Shown here: in pieces, positions 1 to 9,617 of the stretch
How the letters are laid out: every line of letters begins with the position of its first letter
Position numbering within the stretch: position 1 is the stretch's first letter
NCBI GenBank assembly: GCA_020048985.1
Contig: JAIFLR010000066.1
Location: 1-33,006 of the forward strand
Direction: 5' to 3'
Length of the DNA: 33,006 nucleotides
Source: Halobacteriovorax sp.
Lineage (GTDB): Bacteria; Bdellovibrionota; Bacteriovoracia; Bacteriovoracales; Bacteriovoracaceae
Made by a program: the position numbers and the translations under genes
The notes under the pieces: model-generated
What the model was told of the DNA's origin: nothing
Database searches by the model: none
What the model saw: the letters and a program-made list of their open reading frames with translations, nothing else

Positions 1-147
1 ATTAAAAGGAAGGATCTGACAATATTGATCGCGAGAAAGTTTTTTAGATAGCCTCATTTTCTTCCTTGTTGCAAAACTCGTTCGAGACCGGAAAGCCCTA
101 CATCTCTCCTTTATTTTTAAGAAGAGAACATAAACATTATACAATAA

Positions 148-175
148 ATTCCCCCAGACCTAAATCCGGGGGAAT
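148..175 (-). terminator. Probable terminator of acnA
   Basis: Perfect 8-bp arms (attccccc at 148-155, gggggaat at 168-175) enclose a 12-base loop and start a few bases after the acnA stop codon. On the minus strand the hairpin is followed by an AT-rich stretch (aatttattgt) rather than a clean T run, so it may be a weak intrinsic terminator. Confidence 0.6.
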
Positions 176-180
176 ATTCA

Positions 181-2874
181 TTAAGCGTTCAAATTTCTTA
201 AAACGTAGTGAAGGATCCCTGAGTTTTTATAGTACTCAAGTTCATTGGCCGTATCGATACGAGACTGAAGTTTAACCTTCGTCACTTCCCCATTCTTGCG
301 TTTGATTTCGCACTCAAGAACAGCTTTTGGCTTCATCGAAGTCAGGCCGTGGATGGTCACTTCTTCAGTTCCATCGAGGTTCAAAGATTTACGAGTTTGA
401 CCATCAGTGAAGACACAAGGAATAACTCCCATACCGATCAAGTTAGAACGGTGGATACGCTCAAAGCTCTCAGCAATAACTGCCTTGATACCCAAAAGGC
501 GTGTTCCCTTCGCTGCCCAGTCACGACTTGAGCCTGTGCCGTACTCTTTACCAGCAAAAACCACTAGAGGCTTGCCGTCAGCTTGATACTTCATAGAGGC
601 TGCGTGAATGGTCATCTCTTCTTTAGTCGGCACGTAAGTAGTCACTCCGCCTTCTTTACCTGAAAGAACCATTTCGTTTTTAAGACGAATGTTAGCAAAT
701 GTCCCACGAGTCATCACTTCATCGTGACCACGACGAGCACCGTACTGGTTAAAATCTGCTGGCTTCACGCCGCGAGAAACCAAGTACGCACCGGCCGGAG
801 TTTCAGGTTTGAATGATCCAGCTGGAGAAATATGATCGGTAGTAATTGAATCACCGAAAAGCCCGAGAACGTTAGCTGAATGAATATCCTTAACTGCTTC
901 AGGATCTTTTTTCATTCCTTTAAAGTATGGAGGATTGTTGATGTAAGTCGAGTTTGAATCCCAAGCGAAAGTTTCGCCTTCTTTAACGGGAACTTTCTGC
1001 CAATCAACGTCACCCAAGAAAACATCAGAGTAGCGAGATTTATACATCGCAGGCGTGATTGATTTTGCCATCACGTCTTGAATTTCTTGTGATGAAGGCC
1101 AGATGTCTTTTAAGTAAACATCTTTGCCGTTAGAGCCCTTACCTATTGGATCTTTGGAAAGATCAATTTTCACGTTACCAGCAATCGCGTAAGCAACAAC
1201 TAGTGGAGGTGAAGCAAGGTAGTTGGCCTTAGTATCAGGGGAAACACGTCCTTCAAAGTTTCTGTTACCAGAAAGAACTGCTGCTACTGCCAAACCGCCA
1301 TCTTTGATCGTTTTAGAAAATTCTGTGTTAATCGGGCCAGAGTTACCAATACAAGTCGTGCAACCGTAACCAACGAGGTTAAAGCCGATTTTATCTAACT
1401 CAGTCTGAAGACCAGCGGCTTCAAGATAATCAGTCACAACTTTAGAGCCTGGAGCAAGGGATGTTTTTACCCATGGCTTAACAGTTAAACCGAGAGCATT
1501 CGCTTTTTTAGCGACTAACCCCGCACCAATTAGAACTGATGGGTTAGATGTATTAGTACAAGAAGTAATCGCTGCAATCATCACGTCCCCGTGAGTAAGT
1601 GAGAAATCAGCGTGATCAACTTTTTGTTTTTTATTCACGTCATCAGCATTAACTTTGAAGCCAGTTTCAGAAGTAAGATCTTTCATGAATCCAGCAGCTA
1701 AATCAGTCAAAGCGACTTTATCTTGTGGACGCTTAGGACCAGCAAGTGAAGGAACAACAGTTCCTAGATCAAGCTCAAGAGAATCAGTATAAGTAGGATC
1801 TTTAGCATCATTTCTCCAGAAACCTTGCTCTTTAGCGTACGCCTCAACTAGCTGAACGCGGTCTTCTTCGCGTCCTGAGAAACGAAGGTAATCAATGGTC
1901 TTTTCATCAATTGGAAAAAAGCCACATGTAGCACCATATTCAGGGGCCATGTTCGCCACTGTTGCACGGTCAGCAAGAGTCATGTCTTTGAGACCAGGGC
2001 CAAAAAATTCTACGAATTTATCAACCACGCCTTTTTTACGAAGCATTTGAGTCACAGTTAAAACGATATCTGTGGCGGTAACGCCTTCTTTAGCACGACC
2101 AGTGAATTTGAAACCGATCACTTCAGGAATAAGCATAGTGACGGCCTGGCCAAGCATGGCGGCTTCAGCTTCAATACCACCAACACCCCAACCAAGAACT
2201 GAAAGTCCGTTGATCATCGTTGTGTGTGAATCTGTACCAACGCAAGTATCACAGTAAGCAATAGTCTTACCGTCTTCTTCTTTCGTCCAAACAGTCTGGG
2301 CAAGGTACTCAAGGTTTACTTGGTGACAGATCCCAGTTCCAGGAGGAACAACGCGGAAATTTTTAAACGCTTTTTGACCCCATTTAAGGAAGTTGTAGCG
2401 TTCAGCATTTCTTTCGTATTCTAATTTTTTATTTTTCTCAAACGCATCTTTATCGCCGAAGTAATCAACAATAAGGGAGTGATCGATAACTAGATCAACT
2501 GGAACTAGAGGATTAATTTTTTGCGGATCACCACCAACGGCTTTCATGGCGTCTCTCATAGCTGCCAAATCCACAACGGCCGGAACACCAGTAAAATCCT
2601 GCATCAGAACTCGAGCAGGGTAATAATTTATTTCGCGAGTTGATTTTTTATTTTTAGTCCACTCACCCATCGCCTTAATGTCTTCGCCGTACACTGTAAA
2701 TCCATCTTCATTTCGAAGAAGATTTTCCATCAACACTTTTAATGAATAAGGAAGATTATCCACGTCCCCTACACCAGCAGCTTGCGCCGCTTTAAGTGAA
2801 AAATAATCATAAGACTTGTTGCCGACTTTAAGGGTCTTGCGGGTTTTGAAAGAATCCAGTCTCTTTTCTGACAC
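181..2874 (-). CDS. acnA: Aconitate hydratase A
   Basis: Aconitase converts citrate to isocitrate through cis-aconitate in the cytosolic TCA cycle, using a [4Fe-4S] cluster. At 897 residues it has the normal AcnA length. The three cluster cysteines are visible: C439 in TSCTNTSNP, and C505 and C508 in [10 protein letters not shown]. The substrate-loop region [13 protein letters not shown] and the C-terminal swivel domain ([16 protein letters not shown], then [15 protein letters not shown]) are intact. The start is GTG at 2872-2874, preceded by an AGGAG ribosome site about seven bases upstream. The gene stands alone, with its own promoter at 2913-2941 and a hairpin just after the stop. It is transcribed divergently from the small membrane protein gene at 3052 and lies near the OGDH operon, another TCA unit. 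AcnA-type aconitases can act as iron-responsive RNA-binding apo-proteins; nothing here tests that. Confidence 0.97.
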   Translation of the reverse strand: MSEKRLDSFKTRKTLKVGNKSYDYFSLKAAQAAGVGDVDNLPYSLKVLMENLLRNEDGFTVYGEDIKAMGEWTKNKKSTREINYYPARVLMQDFTGVPAVVDLAAMRDAMKAVGGDPQKINPLVPVDLVIDHSLIVDYFGDKDAFEKNKKLEYERNAERYNFLKWGQKAFKNFRVVPPGTGICHQVNLEYLAQTVWTKEEDGKTIAYCDTCVGTDSHTTMINGLSVLGWGVGGIEAEAAMLGQAVTMLIPEVIGFKFTGRAKEGVTATDIVLTVTQMLRKKGVVDKFVEFFGPGLKDMTLADRATVANMAPEYGATCGFFPIDEKTIDYLRFSGREEDRVQLVEAYAKEQGFWRNDAKDPTYTDSLELDLGTVVPSLAGPKRPQDKVALTDLAAGFMKDLTSETGFKVNADDVNKKQKVDHADFSLTHGDVMIAAITSCTNTSNPSVLIGAGLVAKKANALGLTVKPWVKTSLAPGSKVVTDYLEAAGLQTELDKIGFNLVGYGCTTCIGNSGPINTEFSKTIKDGGLAVAAVLSGNRNFEGRVSPDTKANYLASPPLVVAYAIAGNVKIDLSKDPIGKGSNGKDVYLKDIWPSSQEIQDVMAKSITPAMYKSRYSDVFLGDVDWQKVPVKEGETFAWDSNSTYINNPPYFKGMKKDPEAVKDIHSANVLGLFGDSITTDHISPAGSFKPETPAGAYLVSRGVKPADFNQYGARRGHDEVMTRGTFANIRLKNEMVLSGKEGGVTTYVPTKEEMTIHAASMKYQADGKPLVVFAGKEYGTGSSRDWAAKGTRLLGIKAVIAESFERIHRSNLIGMGVIPCVFTDGQTRKSLNLDGTEEVTIHGLTSMKPKAVLECEIKRKNGEVTKVKLQSRIDTANELEYYKNSGILHYVLRNLNA

Positions 2875-2912
2875 TTTGAACTCCTGAAGTTTGAGTGAAA
2901 AATTAATAGCCT

Positions 2913-2941
2913 ATTCTAACGCCCTTAAGGGAAACAGACAA
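2913..2941 (-). promoter_or_regulatory. Predicted sigma70 promoter of acnA with spacer palindrome
   Basis: On the minus strand, TTGTCT (2936-2941) and TAGAAT (2913-2918) are separated by exactly 17 bases, about 40 bases before the GTG start. The 10-bp palindrome CCCTTAAGGG (2922-2931) sits inside the spacer and could be an operator. Confidence 0.55.
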
Positions 2942-2977
2942 AGGGAAAGGCCGTAATTTTAGTCACCTATAGACGTT

Positions 2978-3007
2978 GTATTTCAGTCAGGAATTAAGGG
3001 TTATAAT
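2978..3007 (+). promoter_or_regulatory. Candidate promoter for the 3052 gene
   Basis: A perfect TATAAT at 3002-3007 lies 44 bases before the ATG. The -35 is poor (GTATTT at 2978, 18-base spacer, or TTGTAT at 2976 with 20). The -10 is convincing; the rest is tentative. Confidence 0.35.
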
Positions 3008-3051
3008 TTTTCGCGCATTTTCCGAAAAGCTTAGAATCAAGGCGGTCGTTT

Positions 3052-3498
3052 ATGAAAGACACTGGTTTTTGCATCACAAGAGAAAAGCACATGGATCATA
3101 TGGTGAAGGTCGTACCCTTTATCGTCTGTGCCTACGCGCTACAGTGTTATTTCTTTATGAAATTAGGCCCCGTTAATTTCGCCTTGGATGGTCTCTATTT
3201 CTTAGGCGGCTGCCTCGCCTCCATGATCACAGGCTTTATCACCTATGATTTGACTCATGTTGTAAAATTTGAAGAGGACTCATTCTCTATTTCAGTGAAA
3301 TGGCTGAATTATGAAACATCCTACGCCTACAAAGACCTGGTCGCTATCGAGGTATCCGAAGCCGGACAACCATTCGGCACACTTACGCTGACGACTCAAA
3401 ATGGTAAAAAATTTGGCATTTACTTTGTAGATGCTCCAGATAAAATCAAGTCATGGTTAGAACAAAAACGTGTGCCGGAATTGCAAAAAGCTGCTTAA
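3052..3498 (+). CDS. Small membrane protein with a PH-like domain
   Basis: This 148-residue protein has two hydrophobic segments (about residues 18-36 and 43-64), followed by a cytosolic or periplasmic beta-rich region (about 68-145). The pattern of short strands ending in a helix (DAPDKIKSWLEQKR) resembles bacterial PH domains of the YdbT/bPH type. That is a pattern judgement, not a confirmed match. The ATG at 3052 is preceded by AAGGCGG with a six-base gap. An alternative ATG lies at 3091, within the same N-terminal region. The 3' end overlaps the start of the FecR-like gene by 46 bases, suggesting co-expression. Function unknown. Confidence 0.7.
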   Translation: MKDTGFCITREKHMDHMVKVVPFIVCAYALQCYFFMKLGPVNFALDGLYFLGGCLASMITGFITYDLTHVVKFEEDSFSISVKWLNYETSYAYKDLVAIEVSEAGQPFGTLTLTTQNGKKFGIYFVDAPDKIKSWLEQKRVPELQKAA

Positions 3499-4130
3499 TT
3501 AGCATCGCCCTACTATTACCCTTAATATCTCAGGCGGGAACTTTTAACTTGGGTAAAATTACTCAGGCCGAAGGTGAAATCACTTATCTAAATTTTGCAC
3601 CTCCGCATGCGCTTAAACGAGTCAAGGCGCTGGAAGCGGTTCAAACTGACGGCTCCTACCTAACCCAAGACAACTCTTTCATGACCGTAGAATTATTTGA
3701 CGGCAGCTGGCTCAGAGTTAGCCCGAAGTCGAAATTCACGCTGGAATATCTTCCTTCTTCAAAAACCATTCTTGTTCATCTCTTTTCGGGATCAGCGAAA
3801 TTACTATTTTCGGCCCACCTCAATAACAATGAAGTCCAGAAAATCATGGTGAAGAGTGCTGATACTCTTTTTGAAAGTGTCGATGCAAAATTTAGTGTCG
3901 TTAGAAGTCCTCTGACAGATACGAACAGTCTTTTCGTTGAGAAAGGCACTGTGATGGCGATACAGCATGTTTTCAATGAGAAAAAAGATATGGAGCTTGT
4001 TCATTCAAATGAAACAATCTCAGTAAAAGACAATCAATTAGATATTGAATCCCCAAGAAAGATGTCTGAGAGAGAGATAAAATTTCTTCATCCCTCTCAT
4101 TATCTCAAACAGACAAAAACGAGTCTTTAA
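3453..4130 (+). CDS. Secreted FecR-domain-like protein
   Basis: The 225-residue product has a signal peptide with a basic n-region, a hydrophobic core (LISIALLLPL) and a likely cleavage after SQA near residue 28. The body resembles a FecR domain: short beta strands with a switch from VELFDGSWLRVSPKSKFTL to a second hydrophobic strand ending in FSGSAKLLFS. FecR domains in other families relay signals or form periplasmic scaffolds; no partner is seen here. The ATG at 3453 lies inside the preceding gene, without a clear ribosome site, and no better start exists before the signal peptide, so translation is probably coupled. Its stop overlaps the convergent lpdA stop by four bases, leaving no room for a terminator. 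Confidence 0.7.
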   Translation: MVRTKTCAGIAKSCLISIALLLPLISQAGTFNLGKITQAEGEITYLNFAPPHALKRVKALEAVQTDGSYLTQDNSFMTVELFDGSWLRVSPKSKFTLEYLPSSKTILVHLFSGSAKLLFSAHLNNNEVQKIMVKSADTLFESVDAKFSVVRSPLTDTNSLFVEKGTVMAIQHVFNEKKDMELVHSNETISVKDNQLDIESPRKMSEREIKFLHPSHYLKQTKTSL

Positions 4131-5530
4131 AAATTAAGTCCTCTATTTTCAGTTGCTAGCAAACACGCCTCTTTGAAGGCTTCGGCATATGTTGGATGGG
4201 CGTGAGAGATTCTCCCGATATCTTCGGCCGAAGCTCTGAATTCCATCGCTACAACCGCCTCTGCTATCATATCTGCGGCACGGGGCCCGATCATATGGAC
4301 ACCAAGAATTTCATCTGTATTTTTATCTGCTAGAACTTTAACAAAACCATCTTTTTCGTTGGATGTTTTTGCTCTTCCAGAAGCGATAAATGGGAATTTT
4401 CCAACTTTATATTGAATGCCCTTCTGTTTTAAATCCTGCTCCGTTGGACCAACTCCGGCAACTTCTGGCCAAGTGTAAACCACACCTGGAATGAGGTTGT
4501 AATTCACATGTGGCTTTTGGCCGGCCATTAATTCAGCAACGTAGACGCCTTCTTCTTCAGCTTTATGAGCGAGCATAGCGCCTTTAATAACGTCCCCAAT
4601 AGCGTAGATGTGAGAAACAGTTGTCTGAAGATGGTCGTTCACCGGGATTCGACCACGCTCATCAACTTTAAGAGCAGCGGCTTCCAGGTTCAAACCATCC
4701 GTATAAGGACGGCGACCTACCGCCATCAGAACATAATCACCTTTAAGTTCGATGACACTTTCATCAGCTTTGGCCTTGGCCTTAACTGTGACGTCATTTC
4801 CTTTGCGGGTAACTTCAGTTACTCCGTGGCCAAGATAAAACTCCATGCCATCTTTTTTAAGAACCTTATGCAGCTCTTTTCCAAGATCCTGATCCATTGT
4901 AGCGATAACAGAATCAGCAAATTCAACCACTGATACTTTTGCACCCAGGCGCTTAAAAACGGAACCAAGCTCAAGACCTATAACTCCCCCACCAATCACA
5001 ATTAAATGTTTCGGAACTTCCTGGAGTTTTAATGCTTCAGTCGAAGTGATAATACGCTCTTTATCAATTTTTACATTGGGAAGTGTTGAAGGCTTGGAAC
5101 CAGTAGCAATAATAATATTTTTGCCCTGAATTTCCTGTGTCCCTTTTTCACCTTTAATGACCACGGTGTTTTTATCTTTGAAAGATCCATGACCTTCAAA
5201 AACAGTGATCTTGTTTTTTTTCATCAGAAACGCCACACCTGTCGCGAGTTCACTCACCACTTTGGCCACACGTGCACTCATCTTTTTAGTGTCGAGCTTC
5301 ACGTCTTTGACTTCAATTCCGTGAACATCATGAGAATGAACGGTTTCAAAGTAGCGCTCAGAGGAATCAAGCCACGCCTTTGAAGGAATACAGCCTACGT
5401 TGCCGCAAGTTCCACCAAGGGTTTTATATTTTTCAATAATCGCGACCTTCATTTTTAACTGAGAAGCGCGGATGGCGGCGATATATCCGCCGGGACCTGA
5501 ACCAATAACAATAAGATCGAACTGTTCCAT
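4127..5530 (-). CDS. lpdA: Dihydrolipoyl dehydrogenase (E3)
   Basis: This flavoprotein reoxidises dihydrolipoyl groups on E2 and passes electrons to NAD+. At 467 residues it has the family length. It shows the FAD-binding GSGPGG near residue 10 and the redox disulfide C42/C47 in GGTCGNVGCIPSK (the usual Leu after the first Cys is Gly). A second Rossmann motif (VIGGGVIGLELG) binds NAD, and the C-terminal catalytic pair is H445/E450 in HAHPTYAE. It is the last gene of sucA-sucB-lpdA, 14 bases after sucB, with AGGAT before its ATG. It most likely serves the OGDH complex, though E3 is often shared with pyruvate dehydrogenase. Confidence 0.96.
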   Translation of the reverse strand: MEQFDLIVIGSGPGGYIAAIRASQLKMKVAIIEKYKTLGGTCGNVGCIPSKAWLDSSERYFETVHSHDVHGIEVKDVKLDTKKMSARVAKVVSELATGVAFLMKKNKITVFEGHGSFKDKNTVVIKGEKGTQEIQGKNIIIATGSKPSTLPNVKIDKERIITSTEALKLQEVPKHLIVIGGGVIGLELGSVFKRLGAKVSVVEFADSVIATMDQDLGKELHKVLKKDGMEFYLGHGVTEVTRKGNDVTVKAKAKADESVIELKGDYVLMAVGRRPYTDGLNLEAAALKVDERGRIPVNDHLQTTVSHIYAIGDVIKGAMLAHKAEEEGVYVAELMAGQKPHVNYNLIPGVVYTWPEVAGVGPTEQDLKQKGIQYKVGKFPFIASGRAKTSNEKDGFVKVLADKNTDEILGVHMIGPRAADMIAEAVVAMEFRASAEDIGRISHAHPTYAEAFKEACLLATENRGLNF

Positions 5531-5544
5531 AATAAAAATCCTAA

Positions 5545-6756
5545 TTAAAGATCAAGTAACAAACGTGAAGGATCCTCAAGCATTTCTTTCACTGCTTTCA
5601 GAAAAGAAACTGACTCGCGGCCGTCAATAATCCTGTGGTCGTAAGACAGGGCGAGATACATAATTGGACGAATCACAACTTGTCCGTTTACCGCCACTGG
5701 GCGCTCAACAATGTTGTGCATGCCAAGAATAGCTGACTGAGGAATATTGATAATCGGAGTTGAGAGCATAGAACCAAAGATTCCACCGTTAGTGATAGTG
5801 AATGTTCCATTTTGCATTTCATCGATTGTCAGTTTGCCGTCTCGGGCGCGAGTAGCAAGTTCAATAATTTTAAGTTCAATCTGCGCCAAGCTCATAGATT
5901 CGGCGTTACGGATAACCGGAACCACGAGGCCTCGTGGAGTTGAAACCGCTACTCCCACATCGGCGTAGTTGTGATAAACAAGATCTGTTCCATCAATCAT
6001 GCCATTAACTGCAGGGAATTGTTTCAAAGCAGCTGTACAGGCCTTGGTAAAAAAACTCATAAAGCCCAAACCAACACCATGTTTTTCTTTGAAAGCATCT
6101 TTGTATTTTTTGCGAATTTCCATTACCGCACTCATATCAACTTCATTAAAAGTTGTGAGCATGGCAGTCGTGTTTTTTGCAGTTACTAAACGGTTAGCAA
6201 TAGTCTTACGAAGGCCAGACATCTTCTCACGGCGAATTTCACGGGAGAATGACGAAGAAATTGTTTGTTGAGCAAGGGACTTAAGATCTGAAGGTGCCGC
6301 TGCTGAGGCTGGAGCAGCTGAAGAAGACATGGCATCAGCTTTAGTGATTCTGCCATCTTTGCCAGATCCCTGAACACTAGCTGAATCCACACCTTTTTCG
6401 GCGAGAATTTTTGCGGCAGAAGGTGAAGGAAAATTCTTATCACCCGATGCTTTTGTTTCTTGTTTTGGTTCAGCTTTAGCAGCTGGTGCAGAAGCAGATG
6501 GAGCGGAAGAAGCACCGGCAGTCGCTGTCTCATCAACTTCAGCAACTTTGGTTCCGATGGCCACAGTCTCGCCTTCTTGACTGAGAATTTTAAGTTTTCC
6601 GGCCTTAGGGGCAGAAATCTCAAGTGTGGCCTTATCAGATTCAATCGAACAAATAGGCTCATCCAATTTCACCATGTCGCCATCTTTTTTTAGCCAGCTG
6701 GCAATGGTAACTTCTGAAATGGACTCTCCAACACTAGGAACTTTTACATCAACCAT
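5545..6756 (-). CDS. sucB: Dihydrolipoyl succinyltransferase, OGDH E2
   Basis: E2 forms the core of the 2-oxoglutarate dehydrogenase complex and transfers succinyl from lipoate to CoA. The order is a single lipoyl domain (residues 1-75) with acceptor K42 in ESDKATLE, an Ala/Pro-rich linker (about 78-110), a peripheral-subunit binding domain (about 110-145, [13 protein letters not shown] and [10 protein letters not shown]), a second linker, and the catalytic domain with H374 and D378 in [12 protein letters not shown]. The 403-residue length is normal for SucB with one lipoyl domain. The ATG at 6756 has an AAGGA site upstream. It follows sucA by 22 bases and precedes lpdA by 14, consistent with one transcript. 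Confidence 0.96.
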   Translation of the reverse strand: MVDVKVPSVGESISEVTIASWLKKDGDMVKLDEPICSIESDKATLEISAPKAGKLKILSQEGETVAIGTKVAEVDETATAGASSAPSASAPAAKAEPKQETKASGDKNFPSPSAAKILAEKGVDSASVQGSGKDGRITKADAMSSSAAPASAAAPSDLKSLAQQTISSSFSREIRREKMSGLRKTIANRLVTAKNTTAMLTTFNEVDMSAVMEIRKKYKDAFKEKHGVGLGFMSFFTKACTAALKQFPAVNGMIDGTDLVYHNYADVGVAVSTPRGLVVPVIRNAESMSLAQIELKIIELATRARDGKLTIDEMQNGTFTITNGGIFGSMLSTPIINIPQSAILGMHNIVERPVAVNGQVVIRPIMYLALSYDHRIIDGRESVSFLKAVKEMLEDPSRLLLDL

Positions 6757-6778
6757 AACTTATCCTTATTTTAACTGC

Positions 6779-9121
6779 TTAAACTGTTTCTATTTTCTCT
6801 GCAAAGGCACCATTCACAATCTTGGCCTGCTCAGCAGCATGCACACTAGCGTAACCAGTAGCAGGTGAAGCTGAAGACTTACGAGCAATCAGTTTGAAAT
6901 CATCAAACTGAACGTAGCGACGTAAAAATGTAAAGGCTCCCATATTCTTAGGCTCTTCTTGAACCCAAACCTTCTCAGCAGCTTTGTACTTCTCAAGAAG
7001 CTTCCAGCTTTGTTCTTCAGGCATTGGGTAAATCTGCTCAAGACGAACAATCGCCACGTCTTTGCGTTTATCTTTTTGTTGCTTGGCCTTAAGGTCGTAA
7101 TAAACTTTACCAGTACACATAACAAGACGTTTAACGTCTTTCGCGTTGACTGATGAGTCATCAATGATTTCCTGGAAACTTCCTTCCGTAAAATCTTTTA
7201 GAGTAGAGACGCATTCAGGGTGTCTTAGAAGTGACTTCGGCGTAAAAATAATGAGTGGCTTTCTGAAGTCCCATTTTACCTGACGACGTAGAATATGAAA
7301 CATATTAGCCGGTGTTGTCAGGTTGGCCACAACCATGTTCCATTCCGCCGCCAGCTGCAGGAATCTTTCAGGGCGAGCGTTTGAATGCTCTGGTCCCTGC
7401 CCTTCATAACCATGGGGAAGCATCATCACGATACCAGACTGACGCTGCCACTTCGATTCACCTGAAGCAATGAACTGATCAATAATAGTCTGAGCACCGT
7501 TAGCGAAATCTCCAAACTGCGCTTCCCAGATATTAAGTGAGCTTGGTGAACCAAGGGAGTAGCCATATTCAAAACCAAGAACCGCGTACTCAGAGAGAAG
7601 TGAGTTATAAATTCTGTAGTTACCCTGTTTCTCAGCAACGTTATTCAAAAACAAATGACGGGTATTGTTAATTTCATCAACCACGCCTGCGTGGCGATGA
7701 GAGAAAGTCCCACGAATACAATCTTGTCCAGACATACGAACAGAAATCCCTTCCTGAAGAAGAGATCCATAGGCCATGAGTTCTCCCATTGCCCAGTCAA
7801 ACTGATCATCAGTCCAGCGTTTTTGTCTTTCTTCCATAAGCTTTTCAATTTTTTGAATCGCTTTAAAATTGGCCGGCAAAGAAGTAAGTGCTTTGAGATT
7901 TTTCTCAAGCACATCCTTTGAGACAGCTGTTTTAGGGGAATAATCAAAGTCTTTAGGTGTTGATCTTCTGAACGCCTGCCACTGTTCTTCTGGTTTTTGA
8001 TAAAGATAAGGAAGTGGCTTCTGCTTAACCATGTTAAAGCGGTCTTGCAGTAAGTTTTTAAACTGCTCTTCCATCTGCACAGCGAGCTGAGCTTCAATCT
8101 GTTTTCCTTCAATCAGTTTATCTTTATAAACTTCTCTAGGGTTGGCATGCTGAGAGATCAGCTTATAAAAAGCAGGCTGAGTAAAGCGAGGTTCATCAGA
8201 CTCATTGTGTCCGTGCTTACGGTAACAAACCATATCGATGAAAACATCTTTATGGAATTTAGCTCTGAATTCAGAAGCAAGCTCAACGGCGTAAACAACA
8301 GCTTCAGCATCATCACCGTTAACGTGTAAAATCGGAGTATCGATAACTCGTGCAACAGAACTCGAATAAACAGATGACCGTGCATCATCAAAATCCGTCG
8401 TAAAACCAATCTGGTTATTGATTACGAAATGAATCGCGCCACCAACATTATAACCTTTCAAGGCTGACATCTGAACCGTTTCGTAGCAAATGCCCTGGCC
8501 CGCAAGAGCAGCATCACCGTGAATGATAATCGGTAAAATTTTATTTGGATCTTCTTTATAGAGTGTATCACCCTGAGCACGTGAGTAACCCAAGACCACC
8601 GCACTGACGGCTTCAAGATGCGAAGGGTTTGGCATAAGTTTCAAATAAACTTGCTGACCACCAGTGGTCGCCACATGAGAGGAATAACCCATGTGATACT
8701 TCACATCCCCGTCACCCATTGTAAGATCCGGAGTTGCCTGACCTTCAAATTCGTTAAAAATATATTCGTAAGTTTTACCCATAATATTGGCCAGAACGTT
8801 CAAACGTCCACGGTGGGCCATACCAATCACAACTTCCTCAACACCAAAAGCAGCAGAGGTATTAATAATGGCATCAAGAGCAGGAATAGTATTTTCTCCA
8901 CCTTCGAGTGAGAAACGCTTTTGTCCAACGTATTTTGTGTGTAGGAAATTTTCAAACGCAACGGCTTCATTTAATTTGGCCAGGATGCGTTTTTTCTTTT
9001 CGATAGTGAGATTTTTTTCTTTAACTGTACTTTCAAATTTAGTTTGGAACCAATCGCGAATTTCTACATCATTAATGTGCATAAATTCTGCACCTATACT
9101 CTGACAATAAACTGACTTCAA
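6779..9121 (-). CDS. sucA: 2-oxoglutarate dehydrogenase E1, main part of split sucA
   Basis: E1 is the thiamine diphosphate enzyme that decarboxylates 2-oxoglutarate and succinylates the E2 lipoate. This 780-residue segment holds nearly all of the catalytic core: GMAHRGRLNVLAN, the ThDP/Mg region (HGDAALAGQGICYETVQM, then VINNQIGFTTD), the 'SGQDCIRGTFSHRH' region, MMLPHGYEGQGPEHSNAR, and an intact C-terminus. The frame is open upstream of the nominal TTG at 9121 to about 9198 and encodes FAIGETVGKANGKLKDI, which belongs to the same protein. TTG 9121 has no ribosome site and falls inside the conserved KSVYCQSIGAEFMHI block, so it is not a real start. The N-terminal part lies in another frame at 9168-9452. 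See the finding on the junction. Confidence 0.9.
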   Translation of the reverse strand: MKSVYCQSIGAEFMHINDVEIRDWFQTKFESTVKEKNLTIEKKKRILAKLNEAVAFENFLHTKYVGQKRFSLEGGENTIPALDAIINTSAAFGVEEVVIGMAHRGRLNVLANIMGKTYEYIFNEFEGQATPDLTMGDGDVKYHMGYSSHVATTGGQQVYLKLMPNPSHLEAVSAVVLGYSRAQGDTLYKEDPNKILPIIIHGDAALAGQGICYETVQMSALKGYNVGGAIHFVINNQIGFTTDFDDARSSVYSSSVARVIDTPILHVNGDDAEAVVYAVELASEFRAKFHKDVFIDMVCYRKHGHNESDEPRFTQPAFYKLISQHANPREVYKDKLIEGKQIEAQLAVQMEEQFKNLLQDRFNMVKQKPLPYLYQKPEEQWQAFRRSTPKDFDYSPKTAVSKDVLEKNLKALTSLPANFKAIQKIEKLMEERQKRWTDDQFDWAMGELMAYGSLLQEGISVRMSGQDCIRGTFSHRHAGVVDEINNTRHLFLNNVAEKQGNYRIYNSLLSEYAVLGFEYGYSLGSPSSLNIWEAQFGDFANGAQTIIDQFIASGESKWQRQSGIVMMLPHGYEGQGPEHSNARPERFLQLAAEWNMVVANLTTPANMFHILRRQVKWDFRKPLIIFTPKSLLRHPECVSTLKDFTEGSFQEIIDDSSVNAKDVKRLVMCTGKVYYDLKAKQQKDKRKDVAIVRLEQIYPMPEEQSWKLLEKYKAAEKVWVQEEPKNMGAFTFLRRYVQFDDFKLIARKSSASPATGYASVHAAEQAKIVNGAFAEKIETV

Positions 9122-9167
9122 GTGTGTGATGATATCTTTTAACTTGCCGTTGGCCTTGCCAACGGTT

Positions 9168-9452
9168 TCACCAATGGCAAAAGACTCTTTTGGTCGTTGA
9201 GATCAGGTGCCCACGAGTTCTATAAGCGTCTATAAGACGGAAAACTTTAAATTCTTTGCCAAGATTTGTTGAAGTCGCTGCAGTCGACTCTCCGGCAAGT
9301 TGTGGCTGACTAAGGGCAAACTCTACACCTTTAAAAAACTGTCTCCATGAAGTATCAACCGATTCAGGATTTTTTCGGTAGTCAGTGTAGAGACCATCGA
9401 TAAAAGAATTATCGGAAGAAGATACGTATGAATAATCATGAGAGAGTGACAT
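9168..9452 (-). pseudogene. sucA: N-terminal fragment of split sucA (OGDH E1)
   Basis: This piece encodes the E1 N-terminus: the E2-binding type helix (DNSFIDGLYTDYRKNPESVD), TSWRQFF, and then VFRLIDAYRTRGHLI, which is a hallmark of OGDH E1. After RGHLIST the frame runs into an eight-residue tail and a TGA. In relatives RGH is followed by an Asp-Pro-type linker of roughly 25-30 residues before the FxxG block, and that linker is missing. The remainder continues in the +1 frame. I prefer ATG 9452 over TTG 9503. The TTG start would place the -10 box inside the coding sequence, and family members begin close to SYxS. Confidence 0.75.
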
Positions 9453-9491
9453 AAATAAGCTCTGATTTTTTGAGGTTAATGTTTGAATAAT

Positions 9492-9520
9492 ATTATAGGC
9501 CAAACCATGAAATAGTTAAA
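9492..9520 (-). promoter_or_regulatory. Candidate promoter of the sucA-sucB-lpdA operon
   Basis: On the minus strand a perfect TATAAT (9492-9497) has a 17-base spacer to a weak TTTAAC -35 (9515-9520). It would give a leader of about 30 bases before ATG 9452. Confidence 0.45.
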
Positions 9521-9580
9521 TTGTTATCCAAGGAAAAATCATAAGTTAAACTCCGAACACGCTGCGCTATTTTTTAATTA

Positions 9581-9609
9581 TTGACCATGATGATTTACCG
9601 GCCTATTTT
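9581..9609 (+). promoter_or_regulatory. Promoter immediately before the 9618 gene, possibly leaderless
   Basis: TTGACC (9581-9586), a 17-base spacer and TATTTT (9604-9609) end only eight bases before the ATG at 9618. There is no ribosome-binding sequence, so a transcript from here would carry almost no 5' leader. Confidence 0.5.
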
Positions 9610-9617
9610 GGTCTTAT

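Noticed and set aside
66-275. Short plus-strand frame at the left edge
   Set aside because: It runs across the acnA terminator into the acnA 3' end, lacks a ribosome site and has no recognisable content.
9121-9123. TTG at 9121 as an independent start giving a shorter E1-like enzyme
   Set aside because: No ribosome site, and the same frame encodes conserved E1 sequence upstream of it; it is the remainder of split sucA.
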